A DNA stretch of 64,000 nucleotides from Penium margaritaceum (Eukaryota > Streptophyta > Zygnematophyceae > Desmidiales > Peniaceae): the NCBI GenBank assembly GCA_023375785.1, contig SZWC01001606.1:25171-89170 (forward strand), written 5' to 3'. The notes beneath the pieces are model-generated. The model was given only the letters and a program-made list of their open reading frames with translations. It was not told the origin of the DNA and ran no database searches. The translations under genes were made by a program, and so were the position numbers. This document shows positions 11,540 to 22,639 of the stretch, one piece after another (position 1 is the stretch's first letter; each line of letters opens with the position of its first letter).

Positions 11540-12260
11540 CAACGGGGTGCGATCGGCACCCATGTTATTGTTGCAATCGGCATGCTATAACACGTGTCGT
11601 GCCATCAACTCTAGCATGGCTAGTCCAATCACAGCTCATGGCCATAGTGCGTTCGGCACTCGCATTAGTGGTGCCTTCGGCACCCATGACAAAAGTGCAA
11701 CCCGCAGCTCTTTTCAATCGTGCAATCGGCGTTTATGACAATGGTGCATTCGGCAGTCGTGCAATCGGTGTTAATGACAACGGTGCATCAGCACGCGGTT
11801 TTACCGCCGCACTCATCGGTCATACATTCAACACTCATGCAAACTGTGCGTTCGGCACTTGCGTGAATGCTACGATTGCTTTTTCCATGTTGGTCATATT
11901 CCAAGTGCAACCGGCACTTGTCAACTGACCATCATGCATGGATTTCCACCATCATGATTGTGTTTTGATTACGATCGGCAGTCACGCTCTTGTTTTGTCG
12001 AAATCCATTCACAGATGACTTATCCAACGTTCTTGGTGCAATCGACACCCACGTGGATACACAATGTGCATTTCTTTTGGTCATACCTGTGTTGACCATG
12101 AGCAGTGCACTCGACAGTAGCATCACGGATGCTTTCGACATCCGTGATTAAAGTGCAACTAACATTTTTTCACTGGTGTGTTCGAAACCGAGAAAATATA
12201 TGCAACTAGCACTTGTACCGTTGCCTGTAGTGCAATCGGCACTTGCGTCAATGACGTGGT
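11540..12260. repeat. Degenerate tandem repeat, about 25-30 bp unit
   Basis: The words GTGCAATCGGCA, GTGCGTTCGGCACTCG and GTGTTAATGACAACGGTGCA recur every 25-35 bases across this interval with variable spacing. The open plus-strand frame here is a product of the repeat and is not a gene. It lies inside the family D interior. Confidence 0.5.
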
Positions 12261-13019
12261 CCACACCCGTGTAACCGTGCAACAAACACTCGTTTTGTGC
12301 TGTCTGCATACATCGTATTGTTGCGATGAGAAGGTGAGTCGTCAAGTGGTCACAACACGTATGATACCTTTCTTTCTTCCTTTCTTTCTCTTTTTCTTTT
12401 ATCTAGGTGTAGAACTCGTCACGATGTACGTCACCATTGTGGTTTTGCAATCCGGTGTTGTAGTAGCTCTTTTACGAAAAAAAATTGATTAACGCATGTA
12501 CGATCCGTGTTGAGCCATGTCGTGGCTCTCAACGATCACCCCTTCCGGGTTTTCTCACGTAATACCCCAAAATTTGAGGTTAATTCAGAAAAATTTAGAC
12601 ACAATCGGTGCTAAACTTCTCGCATTGAATCATTTCCAAGCGAGTTCTGTTGATGACATGGAAAATTGTTGGTTTTCCTCCTTTTTGTGCTTTGGAACGG
12701 AAAAGAGAACAATCAGGAATGCTGATTTCTAGAAGAGCTCAACTAGAGATTTTAGATTTTTGGGTTGAAACCAATGGTCAACTTAACCACAAAATCGGGT
12801 TCGACCACAAAATTTTAATGGACGTTTGAAAACGGTAAGCGGGGAATTCCTCAACTTGAGGATTCGTTTGATGCTTGGAATCTTCCAAACTTCACTTGCT
12901 GGTGTGACGGGAAAACTGTCGGTCTTCCCCATTTTCTATGAACAGGAAAATGTTTGAAGAAGATGATTGAGGCCTCCTCAATTTCAAAGCTCAGACTGAG
13001 CTACATGCCGTATTTTACG

Positions 13020-13175
13020 GCAGTCAAAACTGGGTACAAGGGCAGACATTATCTCAGTTTGCGCTGGCCGGCCTTGAGGCGCAGGGAGGGAAAAACAATA
13101 GTCTTGCAAAGACTCAAACCATGCAATCTCTCACTGGGCCAAACACCCTCCGTCTGCGCCACTCACGCACGCCAA
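13020..13175 (-). mobile_element. SINE-like tRNA-derived repeat inside family D
   Basis: Read on the minus strand, TGGCGCAGACGG (11 of 12 to the A-box) lies at about 13150-13161. GGTTTGAGTC, close to the B-box, lies at 13110-13119. The spacing is typical of tRNA-derived SINE heads. The body beyond it (to about 13020) has no poly-A or target duplication that I could fix, so the end is approximate. Confidence 0.5.
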
Positions 13176-13249
13176 GGCAGGTAAATTTAGAGATCTTGGC
13201 AAATTGGAGGACCGCCAAAGTGGATGCACGTCCACGTCATGGCATCTGC

Positions 13250-13677
13250 ACCGTGGGGGAAGGGAAACGCCACGGAAGCTTCCCTTCCCCATGGGAGGAG
13301 AATTGAGGGGCTCCTTCTCCCCCTTGGCACCCGTCTGCCGTCCCCATTCCCTCTCTAGAATCGTAGACGCTCCAGATGCAAGGGAGGGGGGGGTAACCAT
13401 TTCCCTCTCCCTCTCTGGTGCCATCGGCGCCTAAGTGGCAAGAGAGGCGGGTGTCACCGCCCCCCTCCTTCTCTGACGCCGCCGGCGCTCGAGAGGCAAG
13501 GGAGGAGGGGGGTCATTGTCTCCTCTCAGCCTCTGGCGCCTTCGGCGCTTGAGAGATGAGAGAGGAGGGGATCATCGCCCCCTCTTCCTCTCTGGCGCCG
13601 TCAGCACTAGAGAGGCGAGGGAGGGGGGTTACCACCCCCGCTCCCTCTATGGCGCAGTCGGCGCTTGAGAGGCGAGG

Positions 13678-13724
<47 letters not shown>

Positions 13725-14160
13725 GGGGGGTACCGCCCCCTCTCCCTCTCTGGCGCAGCCAGCGTCTCAGAGGCGAGGGAGAGGGTAACGCCACCCCCTT
13801 TCTCCACCGTTGGCACTGTCGGTGCCTAAGGCAAGGGAGTTGGAAGCACCCCCCCTTCTCTCCCTCTCCTTGCACTGTCGGTGCTTTTGAAGAGGTGAGG
13901 GAGGAGGGGCGATCTTCTTCTCTCCCTCCTTAGCACCACTAGCGCTTGAGGGGAACATCATCCCCTCTCCCACTTGGACGCCGTAGGCATGTGAGAAGCG
14001 GAGGAGAGGATTTGTCTCTCCTGCTCCCCCTCTCCGGCGCAGTCGGCGTGACGGGTGAGGGAGGACAGTGGGGTCCTACTCTCCTCCCGTTTGGTGGGAC
14101 CGTGGGGGCTATCGGCCTGCCCGTCAACCGATGGGTTCTCCGTCCCTGCACCAAGCTGTT
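13250..14160. repeat. GC-rich minisatellite, unit near 55-65 bp, with a 45-base G run
   Basis: Around a dozen imperfect units follow CTCTGGCGCCGTCGGCGCTTGAGAGGC, then a run of AGG-rich and CCCC-rich sequence. Each unit has a short dyad (GGCGC and GCGCC). One unit contains an uninterrupted G run at 13679-13723 followed by A and six more G. The array occupies what should be the 5' leader of the minus-strand family D element. Confidence 0.75.
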
Positions 14161-14439
14161 GAGGGCAAACAGCTGCCAGTCGGGCAGCGTTTGCTAACAG
14201 CCATGAGCCAATTTATATATTTCTTTCTTTCTTTTCAATGTTGACCAGGGAGTAAGCTCGACCGAAGCTTTTCGTCGCTCGAACGGGCTACGTTCTGATG
14301 GCGGACGGCATTCGGCCGTAAAATCAGGAAACACCATTCTAAATCATGATCAACGAACTATCTTGCTTGATAGCTCGATCCCATGGACAGGAGGAACCGA
14401 TTTCAGAGATTTATTTGCGGAAGCTGGCTCTGATACTAA

Positions 14440-14882
14440 TGTAACGGTGCTGGCCGTTTTGCGACTTATTTCTAAACCCAAAACTTAGGCCCTCGGAAAG
14501 TGTAGTCCAAGGAGCAGGGGCAAATGGTCGCCTCAGCCATGTTGGCTGAGACGAACCGCACTACAACGGACATAGTCGTCATAGGGCATGGACACAAAAC
14601 AATAATCCTACCCTAATCATTGCACGTGGCATTGCCACGCTGGAACAAGACCCTAGCGCCAAGCTAAGAGTGGAGGAGGAGTGACACGATGGATTTTCCA
14701 TGGCGCCACTCCTTTCACTTAGAATCCAGCCACGGATATTTTCCAGGCTAGAGTCGAACCAGACTGTAGCCTATTACATTTTTCCGGGCTTTGTCTCCTT
14801 GAAACTTGAGCCTCGAGTACCTGAAGCACCCGATGTTTTTTTAACGACCATTTTTAACCCTAAAAATGGTCCATACGCTACA
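14440..14882 (-). repeat. 5' LTR of the family D element
   Basis: 443 bp with the same ends as the partner LTR and flanked by GCCAG at 14883-14887. On the minus strand it is followed by a sequence resembling TGGTATCAGAGC plus CAGC, the usual initiator tRNA(Met) primer site. Confidence 0.85.
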
Positions 14883-14887
14883 GCCAG

Positions 14888-17800
14888 GTCCAACATCACT
14901 TTTATTCATAATCAACACCTTATTGGAAGCTTCTCCTTCTTATGAATATTTCTCACAATTAATATTGTTGGTGTGACATTGTCAATTCATGCATAGCATT
15001 TTTCATAAATCCTTTGGCTTCATCATTATTGTAACGTGTAATGTTTCAATATCTGTTTTCAATAATGAAATCTTGGAGCAAGCCTCTGGAATTTCGTGGT
15101 TGCTATCTTGTAACTACAGGCGGATGGATCACCATGCGATAGCGCTCCGCGGCTAACTAGGTCCAAATCCTGGATCTACACAAGCATGGACAATGCCGAG
15201 TGGTCACTGTCAACTTTACAAAAACACATGGACGACTCCCATCACTAAAATCAACACATGTTCATTCTTGTACAGACACTTGATGTGTGATTCATTACCA
15301 AGAACCTTACATGGTTATTACTATACGGGTAACCTTGTCTGCGGATGCAGGTAGAGATGACAGTCTAAGTGGCACGAAGTGTGGGATTCGTAGCTGATAG
15401 AGATTGATGAGGAAGAGAGTCAGAGAGTGAGGGAACAAGCATCGCCATGGATCCCACCTGTGAAAAACTGGAAAACTTCTTAGCTGTTCTGTCGCTACGT
15501 AACAACCCTGTCAAGTCATTACCACGTAAGGCAATTATAGGAACATCAACATTGAGGCTAAGAGAGGCACACGTAGTCTTGTAAGCTCCATAAGCTTCAG
15601 TGTGCACAGAGCAATGGCAATTGACGAGTACATAAAACACAAGTTTACCGCGGGATCCAATTTGGGTGTGAGCACACATCTAAATACAGGAGCTTCCGGC
15701 ACCAATCGGTGAACACAAAATGCAAGAACATGCAAATTGAGTGTAAGGTCACTCCATCAAGAAAATCCTAGAGGCAGTAGAAAGATAATGGAGTGCCCTA
15801 GCAAGTATCTAGCATGGTGTAGTAGCAGTTCGTCAACCGTGGATGGGTGAACCACCACATGACAAAGCCTCAAAGCCAGCTTATGAGGATGAGTCTGGGT
15901 CTGACACCATCGGATGGCTTGACGAGTCTCATGCTCATGTTTTGAGTCATTATTCAAAGCTCTTTCCTAAGCATCCTTTAGAGGCTAAGTGCTCTATGGC
16001 ACATTGCTCAATGACTAAGACTTGTCGTTAGACGAGTGCCACTTGATTCATTCACTTCAATGTCACTCATCACATGACATGTTGTGACACTGTCTTGTGA
16101 GGTCTATTTGGTCTGTTTGCCTAGGATCTTGGTAGACTGTGTCTGTCTAGAGTGTATAGGTTGTGCGCTTTAATTGTCCGTCCGGCCCTTGTACATATCT
16201 GACGTGATTTTTATCCCCGATCTCAGGCTCGAGTTGCTTTTCTTGTACTCCTGTACCAGGATGGCTTTCATTGTTTAGCACTTAAGTGCTTCCACCACAG
16301 TATATGCTAGTGACAATCATGTTATTATGCCTCATGCCACTCTCATGGATAATCTATGTTATGTTTCTCGATGTAATCTCTCAGGCTCCTCTGCTACGTC
16401 TACTGCGAATAAACTCGTGCTTGTTATCAGGGTGCTCTCACCAGAGCAACAGTGCTTGATTCACCACAGTATATTCCGTGTGAGCTTACACATTGTGTCT
16501 TGATTTATCCGAAGCTCCATTCGGTCTTACGGTTTCCTTCAGGAAGCTGCCCAATATCTGCTACCTCTTCTACGATTACAATAACATGCATGGTTTTACC
16601 TACCTTAGGTTATTCAACCTTGATCATTTTCCTTGGATGATCATACTTGAAGCTCCCACATTTAACAGGAATGACCCATTTCACACTTACCATCATGCTA
16701 TTCGTGTGCCCGTGTAGCTCTTTAGTACATGTTTCCAACTACAACTACACATATAATTGGTGTCTTACTATTGACTTTGACAATTGTCATAACATCGGAT
16801 GTTTGGGTCCCACCGACTACCTTATCTAGGACTATGCACTTTTGAATTATGTCATGTGCATCTCTAGTCTAAGAAGATAAATTTATACTTCCAAGCACAT
16901 CACACTACTCGGGGTCATCTCAACATGATGGAAGGTCATAGACCATGCAACATCCATCGTGTGTCATCATGTAATGGTAGGCACGTGATCTAGGAGTCAT
17001 ATGCTGTGACAACCTGGTACGTTGGACAAGCTTGTATTATCTTATATAGTGTAAGACCATACGGTTTGCAATGTTCCATTGGTTTGTAAGCATAATCACA
17101 TGACATATTAACACTTGTATCATGGCGCCATCATCGGCCACTATGCCACTGTGTGAGCCAAGGGCTCCAGTGGAAATGGTCATTCAACAAATCCAACTGA
17201 ATTGGCCGTCATACTTGTGGAACTGAACACATAAAAATGATCTTTGAGGTTTCCTCAGCTGGATCTCCCATGTAGGATGTGATTGCAACTGGTTCATCGC
17301 GTCCTTGGAAATATCAGCCCTTGAGTTAGCTGCACGAAGAGAATTTTCCGTTATGAATGATGACACATTAATACGGTCTGACAAGTATTTGCTCGTGTAT
17401 TTCTTTTGAGGAAGCTCCTCAACAAAAGGAGGACACGTTACCAGAACACCAAAGCTAAACACCCACAAAACCCACACTGAAAACTGTTATCCATCTCACA
17501 GCCTTTTCTTTGACATCCCATGCTGAGTATGGAAGATGTTGTCACTGTGTCAACATAAGATGAGCGATGTCTCACTTAAAAGCAATACATGATACTTTGC
17601 TGAATACTCAAGCACCAAAACCACATATGCACAATGGAAGTCATGCCTTGGAATGAAGCTTACAGTCGCACAAGGATCCTTGCATCACAAAATAAGATGA
17701 GTATGCGACGTTGATGTTATGCCGAACGGAGCATAGATGGTGAACAGGTAGAAGTTGTGAGGCAGAACACGGTTTGAGAATTTGGGAAACCTGAGGAATT

Positions 17801-18480
17801 TGTAATTTAGCGACAAGTGTACTTCGATGACAAGTGTCAAAATGATCGAACAGATACATACAAGTGTCGAGTTACAAATGAGACGTAGTCGGGGTCGTAG
17901 AGTCATTTGTCGAGCAACGCGTGTGGAGTCGCGTCGTGACTGGTCGGATCGAGAAGCTCCGTCGGGGAATCGGAGGACTTCAAAGATCGACGGCAAAGAT
18001 GCGAGATGCATCTTCATGAATCTCGATGTTTCTTGATGCGTCAAGAAGTCGACCGAAGGGTCGCAAAACTTCCTGTTGATGATTCCCAAAAGTGGTTGAT
18101 GTTGTCAGAAAGTGCAAGAAGGATCGCCGGGAGCGAGAGCAGTTGGCCAAATTCTCCTTGTCCATCGGAGTGGAAATTGATGCCTCACTGTGCAGTGGGC
18201 TATTTGTGTAGTGACATAAATGACCACTCGAGAGGATTAGGGACTCGTGTACGTCTGGTACATAACAGTTCATACATGTATTAAAAAACAGGGTACATGC
18301 AGGGATTACCCACAAAATTCCATTGTGTGTATGCCCTACCCGGTGTTCAGAAGAATACGACTCCCCTGCCCTCTGACCTAAGAATAATGACATTTTACCC
18401 ACGAACAACGAGAAAATGCAGCATGTCAACGTTGCATGTGATGCAGCATCGACATGCTAACATCATCAATCTCTTCGAAC
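14888..18480. other. Unassigned sequence, no gene seen
   Basis: Short open frames occur on both strands, for example minus 17184-17477 (97 codons), minus 17685-18089 (134) and minus 15365-15679 (104). None shows a domain I recognise, codon conservation cannot be judged, and some overlap on opposite strands. This may be old decayed repeat or genuine intergenic DNA. Confidence 0.4.
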
Positions 18481-18482
18481 AT

Positions 18483-18612
18483 TCACAAACCCCTCGTTTT
18501 AGGGGTTTGTGAGTGTTCGTAGGGGGTTTTTGCCTATTGTTCGCATGGGGGGTCTGAGACTCCCATGCGCTGAAAGGGAACCTACTGGGCCCTGCAGTAG
18601 CGGGGCCCAGCA
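18483..18612. repeat. Three successive hairpins
   Basis: CACAAACCCCT and AGGGGTTTGTG flank a 6-base loop at about 18485-18511. CGCATGGG and CCCATGCG close a second stem at about 18541-18568. CTGGGCCC and GGGCCCAG close a third at about 18587-18612. The last two correspond to the weaker inverted mate at 960-1062. Strong short stems next to each other suggest a transposon terminus (for example fold-back or Helitron-like) but no partner features were found. Confidence 0.55.
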
Positions 18613-18630
18613 GGAGCCCGCGCAAAAACA

Positions 18631-20135
18631 AAACCCTAAAACCCTGATTGTAGTTTGGGGTAGGGTTTTACTAAGTTTTTAATAATTCTACCTTTGCGAT
18701 TTGTGATTAAGGAAAAAAAGACAAAACGAGTGTTTCCGCTCGATCTTGAAAACGGATGTTTTCGCTCGATCACGATCGAGCGATGAGCTCTTTGTTCTTT
18801 TTTTTTACACGCAAACCCCCTAGTTTGATGTAGGGTTTTATGTTTTACATGGGCTCCGTCCGTGCACAACATACAAAACCCTTTATCATCGCTCGATTGC
18901 AATTGTTACGTGGGAGCAAGAATCGCGAGGGGGGTCGACATGCCCCACCTCTCTTCGCTCGATTAGTGGAGCATGCCGCTAATCAAGCATGGTGAAGTGA
19001 TTCGGCAGGGCAGTCTTATTTTTTTAGTCGCTGGGCAGGGCGTCACTGGCCCCCTCGCGAATTTGGTAGAAGGGTCATTATGCCATAGAAAACACTATGT
19101 GCATGCAAGGACAAAGCGTCATCTTCAATCTTCAATCGTTCTTTATGCTTTCTGTACATGGCTATAACTTCTTTCCTTTTGCAAACTAAAGATTGTTCAT
19201 AGCTAATTGGGGAGGAATGTCACAGAATGACCTAGAAGCGGTACAAAACAAGTTTCTACCCATAAGGTAGAACCGACCACAAGATACCATTTGGTTATTT
19301 GTTTGATAAAGAAAGGCAATGCGTGGTAAGTTGATAAGCTTCCTAGTAGTGAGCTGTATCGGAAGTGCATGAACCTTCCCCATCTATCTATTTACATCAG
19401 TAGAGCAGGAACATCGTGTGCCATCCTTCCTTATGATGATACGTTGGTACGTGGGTCGTAGGATTCTATCTGCGGGTTGAGTCATCGAGGCAAACCATTC
19501 ATCCCAAGGGAATCGTCTATCATCCTACCCATTATCAATTGTTGGTTTGTTTTGATTTACCTATCACAGTTTATGGTACACCCAACGTAACACCAAGGAT
19601 GGTTATCATTGAAATTCAACTACAATATATGTCTTTTTGGAACAGGATCGTGTCCTTCCTACAAGTTCTTTGTTGTTGGAAAGGATAGCTACTACTGTTC
19701 AGGTCGTCTTGCGAGTTAATTTGTCAAGAAGAAACATAATTGAAACATGATTAATCACAAGGAAGCAAAGAAGAATCTCAATATTGACATCATCATGAGT
19801 GGCGTGAAAATGACCTACCTTTTTGGGCCGTTCCTGGAAATGTGTCAACACTAGATGAAAATCCAAGCCACACAATGCTTGAGGCGTGAATAATATAAGT
19901 ACATCCAAAGTTGTGGTTTTGAATTGCAGGAGGAAAAATGGTTCATCTGGTTGATAAGATTCTTGTACGGTATTGAAACCTACTTTGACATTGCAATTTG
20001 CAATAGACCTTGCATTTAGGAGTAGGATGAAACTATCTGAACTGCCTCTATAATCAACTCTATGAAGATCCCTCACAGCTTCCAAGCTTTGCGTCTTGAG
20101 CTACCACCCTTATCCACAAGGGCGGAGATCCATAT
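18631..20135. other. Unassigned sequence, no gene seen
   Basis: Contains several scattered words like AAACCCTAAAACC and TAGGGTTTTA (18630-18845) and repeats of GCTCGAT near 18745-18785. A 128-codon minus frame (19699-20085) has no recognisable domain. No gene is called. Confidence 0.4.
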
Positions 20136-20379
20136 TGTTGAGAGGTGCCATTACTACGTTGGTGTTAAGCCCCGATATGGTGAAGACGACACTGCATTCG
20201 GATCACTGTACGGAAAGTTACAAATTTTACGGTGAATGTCTGGGCCCACGTCTACTGGGAATTCTCTCCTGTTCAGGCCAGATGAATTCTGGCAACCAGT
20301 CCTGAAGCAGCCTAAAGGGCCTAGTGTGTAATATAGTGTGCTGGCATGCACAAGAGGGTTGCGCATGCCTCTAGTTATC
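20136..20379 (+). repeat. Family A LTR fragment (left)
   Basis: TGTTGAGAGGTG start followed by about 240 bases that match 22640 onward, then a switch into the fold-back sequence. It is the outer left LTR of the array. Confidence 0.8.
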
Positions 20380-20476
20380 TCGGAAATCACCAAAAAACTC
20401 ATCTGATAACTAGAGGCATGCGCAACCCTCCCTTCCAGAGCTAACTAGAGGCATGCGCAACCCTCCCTTCCAGAGC
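20354..20476. repeat. Fold-back rearrangement with 26-bp perfect inverted repeat and 35-bp tandem duplication
   Basis: 20354-20379 is perfectly inverted at 20405-20430 around a 25-base spacer. The inverted arm then begins a 35-bp unit (20407-20441) repeated exactly at 20442-20476, after which the RNase H remnant starts. All of it derives from one short piece of the LTR. The structure points to template switching during break repair at the deletion site. Confidence 0.8.
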
Positions 20477-20496
20477 TAACTAGAGGCGGAGCAGCA

Positions 20497-21050
20497 ATGT
20501 CTTGGACCAGCAAGCGATTAAACCTCATCACACTCAGCTCTGCAGAAGCTGAGTACGTGGCAGCTACTTCAGCTGCACAGGAGGTCACGTATCTCCGCCA
20601 CCTCCTAGAGGACATCGGATTCGCCCAAACGCAGCCGACGAAATTTTTTGTCCACAACAAGTCTGCGATTGACCTCGTAAACTCGACACAATTTCAGGGC
20701 CAAACCAAGCACATCAACATTCGTGGGCACTGGATCCGTTCAAAGGTCAAAGACAGCATGATCGAACTCGTGCATCTGCCAGGCACGAAGCAAGCAGCTG
20801 ACTTTCTGACAAAGAGCATCCCGAAGGACATTTTCTACAGATGCGTGGGGCAGTGTGGTCTCACCTCCAACGCCCTCTCGCAGTACGTGCAGAAGCGGCC
20901 GGTCGTGGAGAGGACGCGGAAGTCGAACACACACAGCTCTGCCATCGCGCAAGCCTGCTTTACACACACGGATCTCACATGCTTCATGGTCCAAGAAACA
21001 ACATCGGCTGAAGCAAAAAAACAGACACAGCATCAGGCCGTCATTCAACA
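20497..21050 (+). pseudogene. Family A RNase H remnant (deleted upstream copy)
   Basis: It reads SWTSKRLNLITLSSAEAEYVA, then VHNKSAIDL and KHINIRGHWIRS, ending in AADFLTKS. These are the copia RNase H words around the second half of the fold. It matches 28690-29240 closely. Gag, protease, integrase and reverse transcriptase of this unit are gone. Fossil. Confidence 0.8.
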
Positions 21051-22639
21051 AATCAACGTGGCTTTCGTGGGCCACGAGATGGTGCAGGGCGTTTTGCAAA
21101 AGCAACTCCAAAAGACGTTACCACATAACACCAGAATTTTGTCAGCAGCCTCCAGCATATTAAAACAGCCCCAGCAGCACCGTAGCAGTTTGTCCTTGCT
21201 GAAGAAAAGACTCAGCTCAAATGCTAGCCTCAGCTTTCTGTTTTGGCTGGAGGATCCGCCGGCGCAGCAGAAATCCTTGCAGTAAAAATAGGACCTTTCG
21301 CAACTGCAAAGACCTGTTGTGACCATAAAAATGGTCGCAATCAGCTCAAGGACCTCGGAAGAAAAAAAAATTAAGAAACAATCGAGGAGCAGAATCGCGA
21401 GCAGCCGGAGCACGTGGCGCAGCTTGCGCAGCCAGCGTAGCTGCACGATTGGAACAGCCGTAGCCAGGTCAAGGGCTGCCGAGCGAGCAGCCGGAGTAGC
21501 TCACGCAGCCGTCGCATCTAGGACAGCTGCGAGGTCAGAACAGGGAGCAGCGAGAGAGGGAGAGAAAAAGATAGTGCACCAACGGAGCGAGCGAGCTGCC
21601 ATGGATGCCGCGGCCGCTCGTGAATCTGCCTCCTTGCTGCTAACGTCAGCATGCGAGGGGGAGCAAGATCAGGGCCCGCTCGCTAAGTGGGACCAGTGAG
21701 TAAGCAAAAATAGAGGAAGTCGCGGTGGCGGGCAAGGAGAAAACGGCGGCAGTATGACGAACGCAGGATGCGCGCGATGTCTCCTCGATTTCGCATCCGC
21801 GATGCTCTCCCCGGCGAAATCTTACGGCAGGCACAAAAGTACCAGTGGACAGTCCGATGGAAGTAACTGGACAACGAATACTGGCCAAACGGCACCTACC
21901 AAGCTCGCAGTTGGTGGTGAACAAAACGGGGCCTTTCCTCCTTGCGCAATTTCGGAAGCTGCGTCCCAGATCTGGTGGAAGAGTTCGAGAACAACCACAG
22001 CGGACGATTCAACCAAGAGCGATGTTTTTCAGATGACAAGTTGCAGACAGCAAGGACTGAAACGGGTCTTCTAGTGGGAGAAGCACAGTACAACGGCAGT
22101 TACTGGTGAAAACAAGCTGCTCGCAACTGAAATCGACAAGGACGACCTCCAGAACGTCCAGGGTGACTTTTGTACTGCTCTAGCGACTGGAAAGTCAACA
22201 GACGACCCAGAAATTCTGGAAGATTCCCCCACTCCAGAGGAGTAGGAAGGATGCAAGAAGGAGCCCGAGGGGTCAAAGCAACATGCGCATGTTCAGCTCC
22301 ATGAAGAACCACGCAAGTTGCTTTTGCATGAAGCAAGCGAAAGATTTGTGGAGTGGCCCGAACTCGACCCGGAAGTTTTTGGGTATGACAGCTTGCAGGA
22401 ATCACTTGCCGAAAGTCCTAAAATATGTCAGGAAGTGATCCCGGCACCAAGTCAAGAGGAAGTGTATTTTCCCTCGGGTGCAGAAGCTGATATTGACACT
22501 TTTCCAGATTTCCCATTCAGCGAAGAGGACACTCAGCTCCATTTCCTCGACGAAGATTTCTGGGAGTCATTTGAGGAATTTTTTGGGAGCCCGCAGGAGT
22601 GACACGGTTCAAACCACCAGTACACCAATCGAGGGGGGG
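21051..22639 (+). other. Family A region between RNase H and LTR (upstream copy)
   Basis: About 1.6 kb corresponding to 29240-30828 in the complete unit. It includes the acidic frame listed separately and ends in a purine tract (GAGGGGGGG) just before the LTR. Copia elements usually have little sequence here, so this is an extra 3' region of the family. Confidence 0.65.
22318..22602 (+). CDS. Acidic reading frame in the family A 3' region (copy 1)
   Basis: A frame of about 94 codons rich in Glu, Asp, Phe and Trp. It has EWPELDPEVFGY near its start, SGAEADIDTFPDFPFSEED in the middle and DEDFWESFEEFFGSPQE at its end, closing just before the purine tract. The copy at 30504-30788 has the same length and differs at about six residues, mostly conservatively. 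There is no zinc knuckle or membrane span. Alternating acidic and aromatic residues resemble an acidic activation-type segment, but that is only compositional. Function is unknown and the start is uncertain. Confidence 0.45.
   Translation: MLLHEASERFVEWPELDPEVFGYDSLQESLAESPKICQEVIPAPSQEEVYFPSGAEADIDTFPDFPFSEEDTQLHFLDEDFWESFEEFFGSPQE

Larger units (their letters stand above)
7524..14882 (-). mobile_element. Family D Ty1/copia retrotransposon, old and broken
   Basis: Two 443-bp direct repeats (7524-7966 and 14440-14882) beginning TGTAACGG and ending CTACA are its LTRs. The 5-bp words GCCAG at 7519-7523 and 14883-14887 are the target duplication. Minus orientation follows from a tRNA(Met)-type primer site beside the right LTR (about 14427-14438) and a purine tract beside the left LTR (7967-7980 on the minus strand). 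The LTRs differ at roughly 8 percent of positions by eye, a several-million-year age at plant-like rates. Pol traces are faint and the element has many breaks. The leader side holds a SINE-like insert, a minisatellite and a long G run. Confidence 0.85.

Noticed and set aside
13556-13933. Frames with poly-glycine or poly-proline runs
   Set aside because: They are products of the 45-base G run and the minisatellite around it.
18630-18845. Telomere-like words (AAACCCTAAAACC, TAGGGTTTTA)
   Set aside because: Scattered single words with no tandem TTTAGGG run, so not an interstitial telomere array.
19699-20085. 128-codon minus-strand frame as a host gene
   Set aside because: No recognisable domain, no conserved context and no second copy in the window to test; frames of this size occur by chance in the AT-moderate sequence here.
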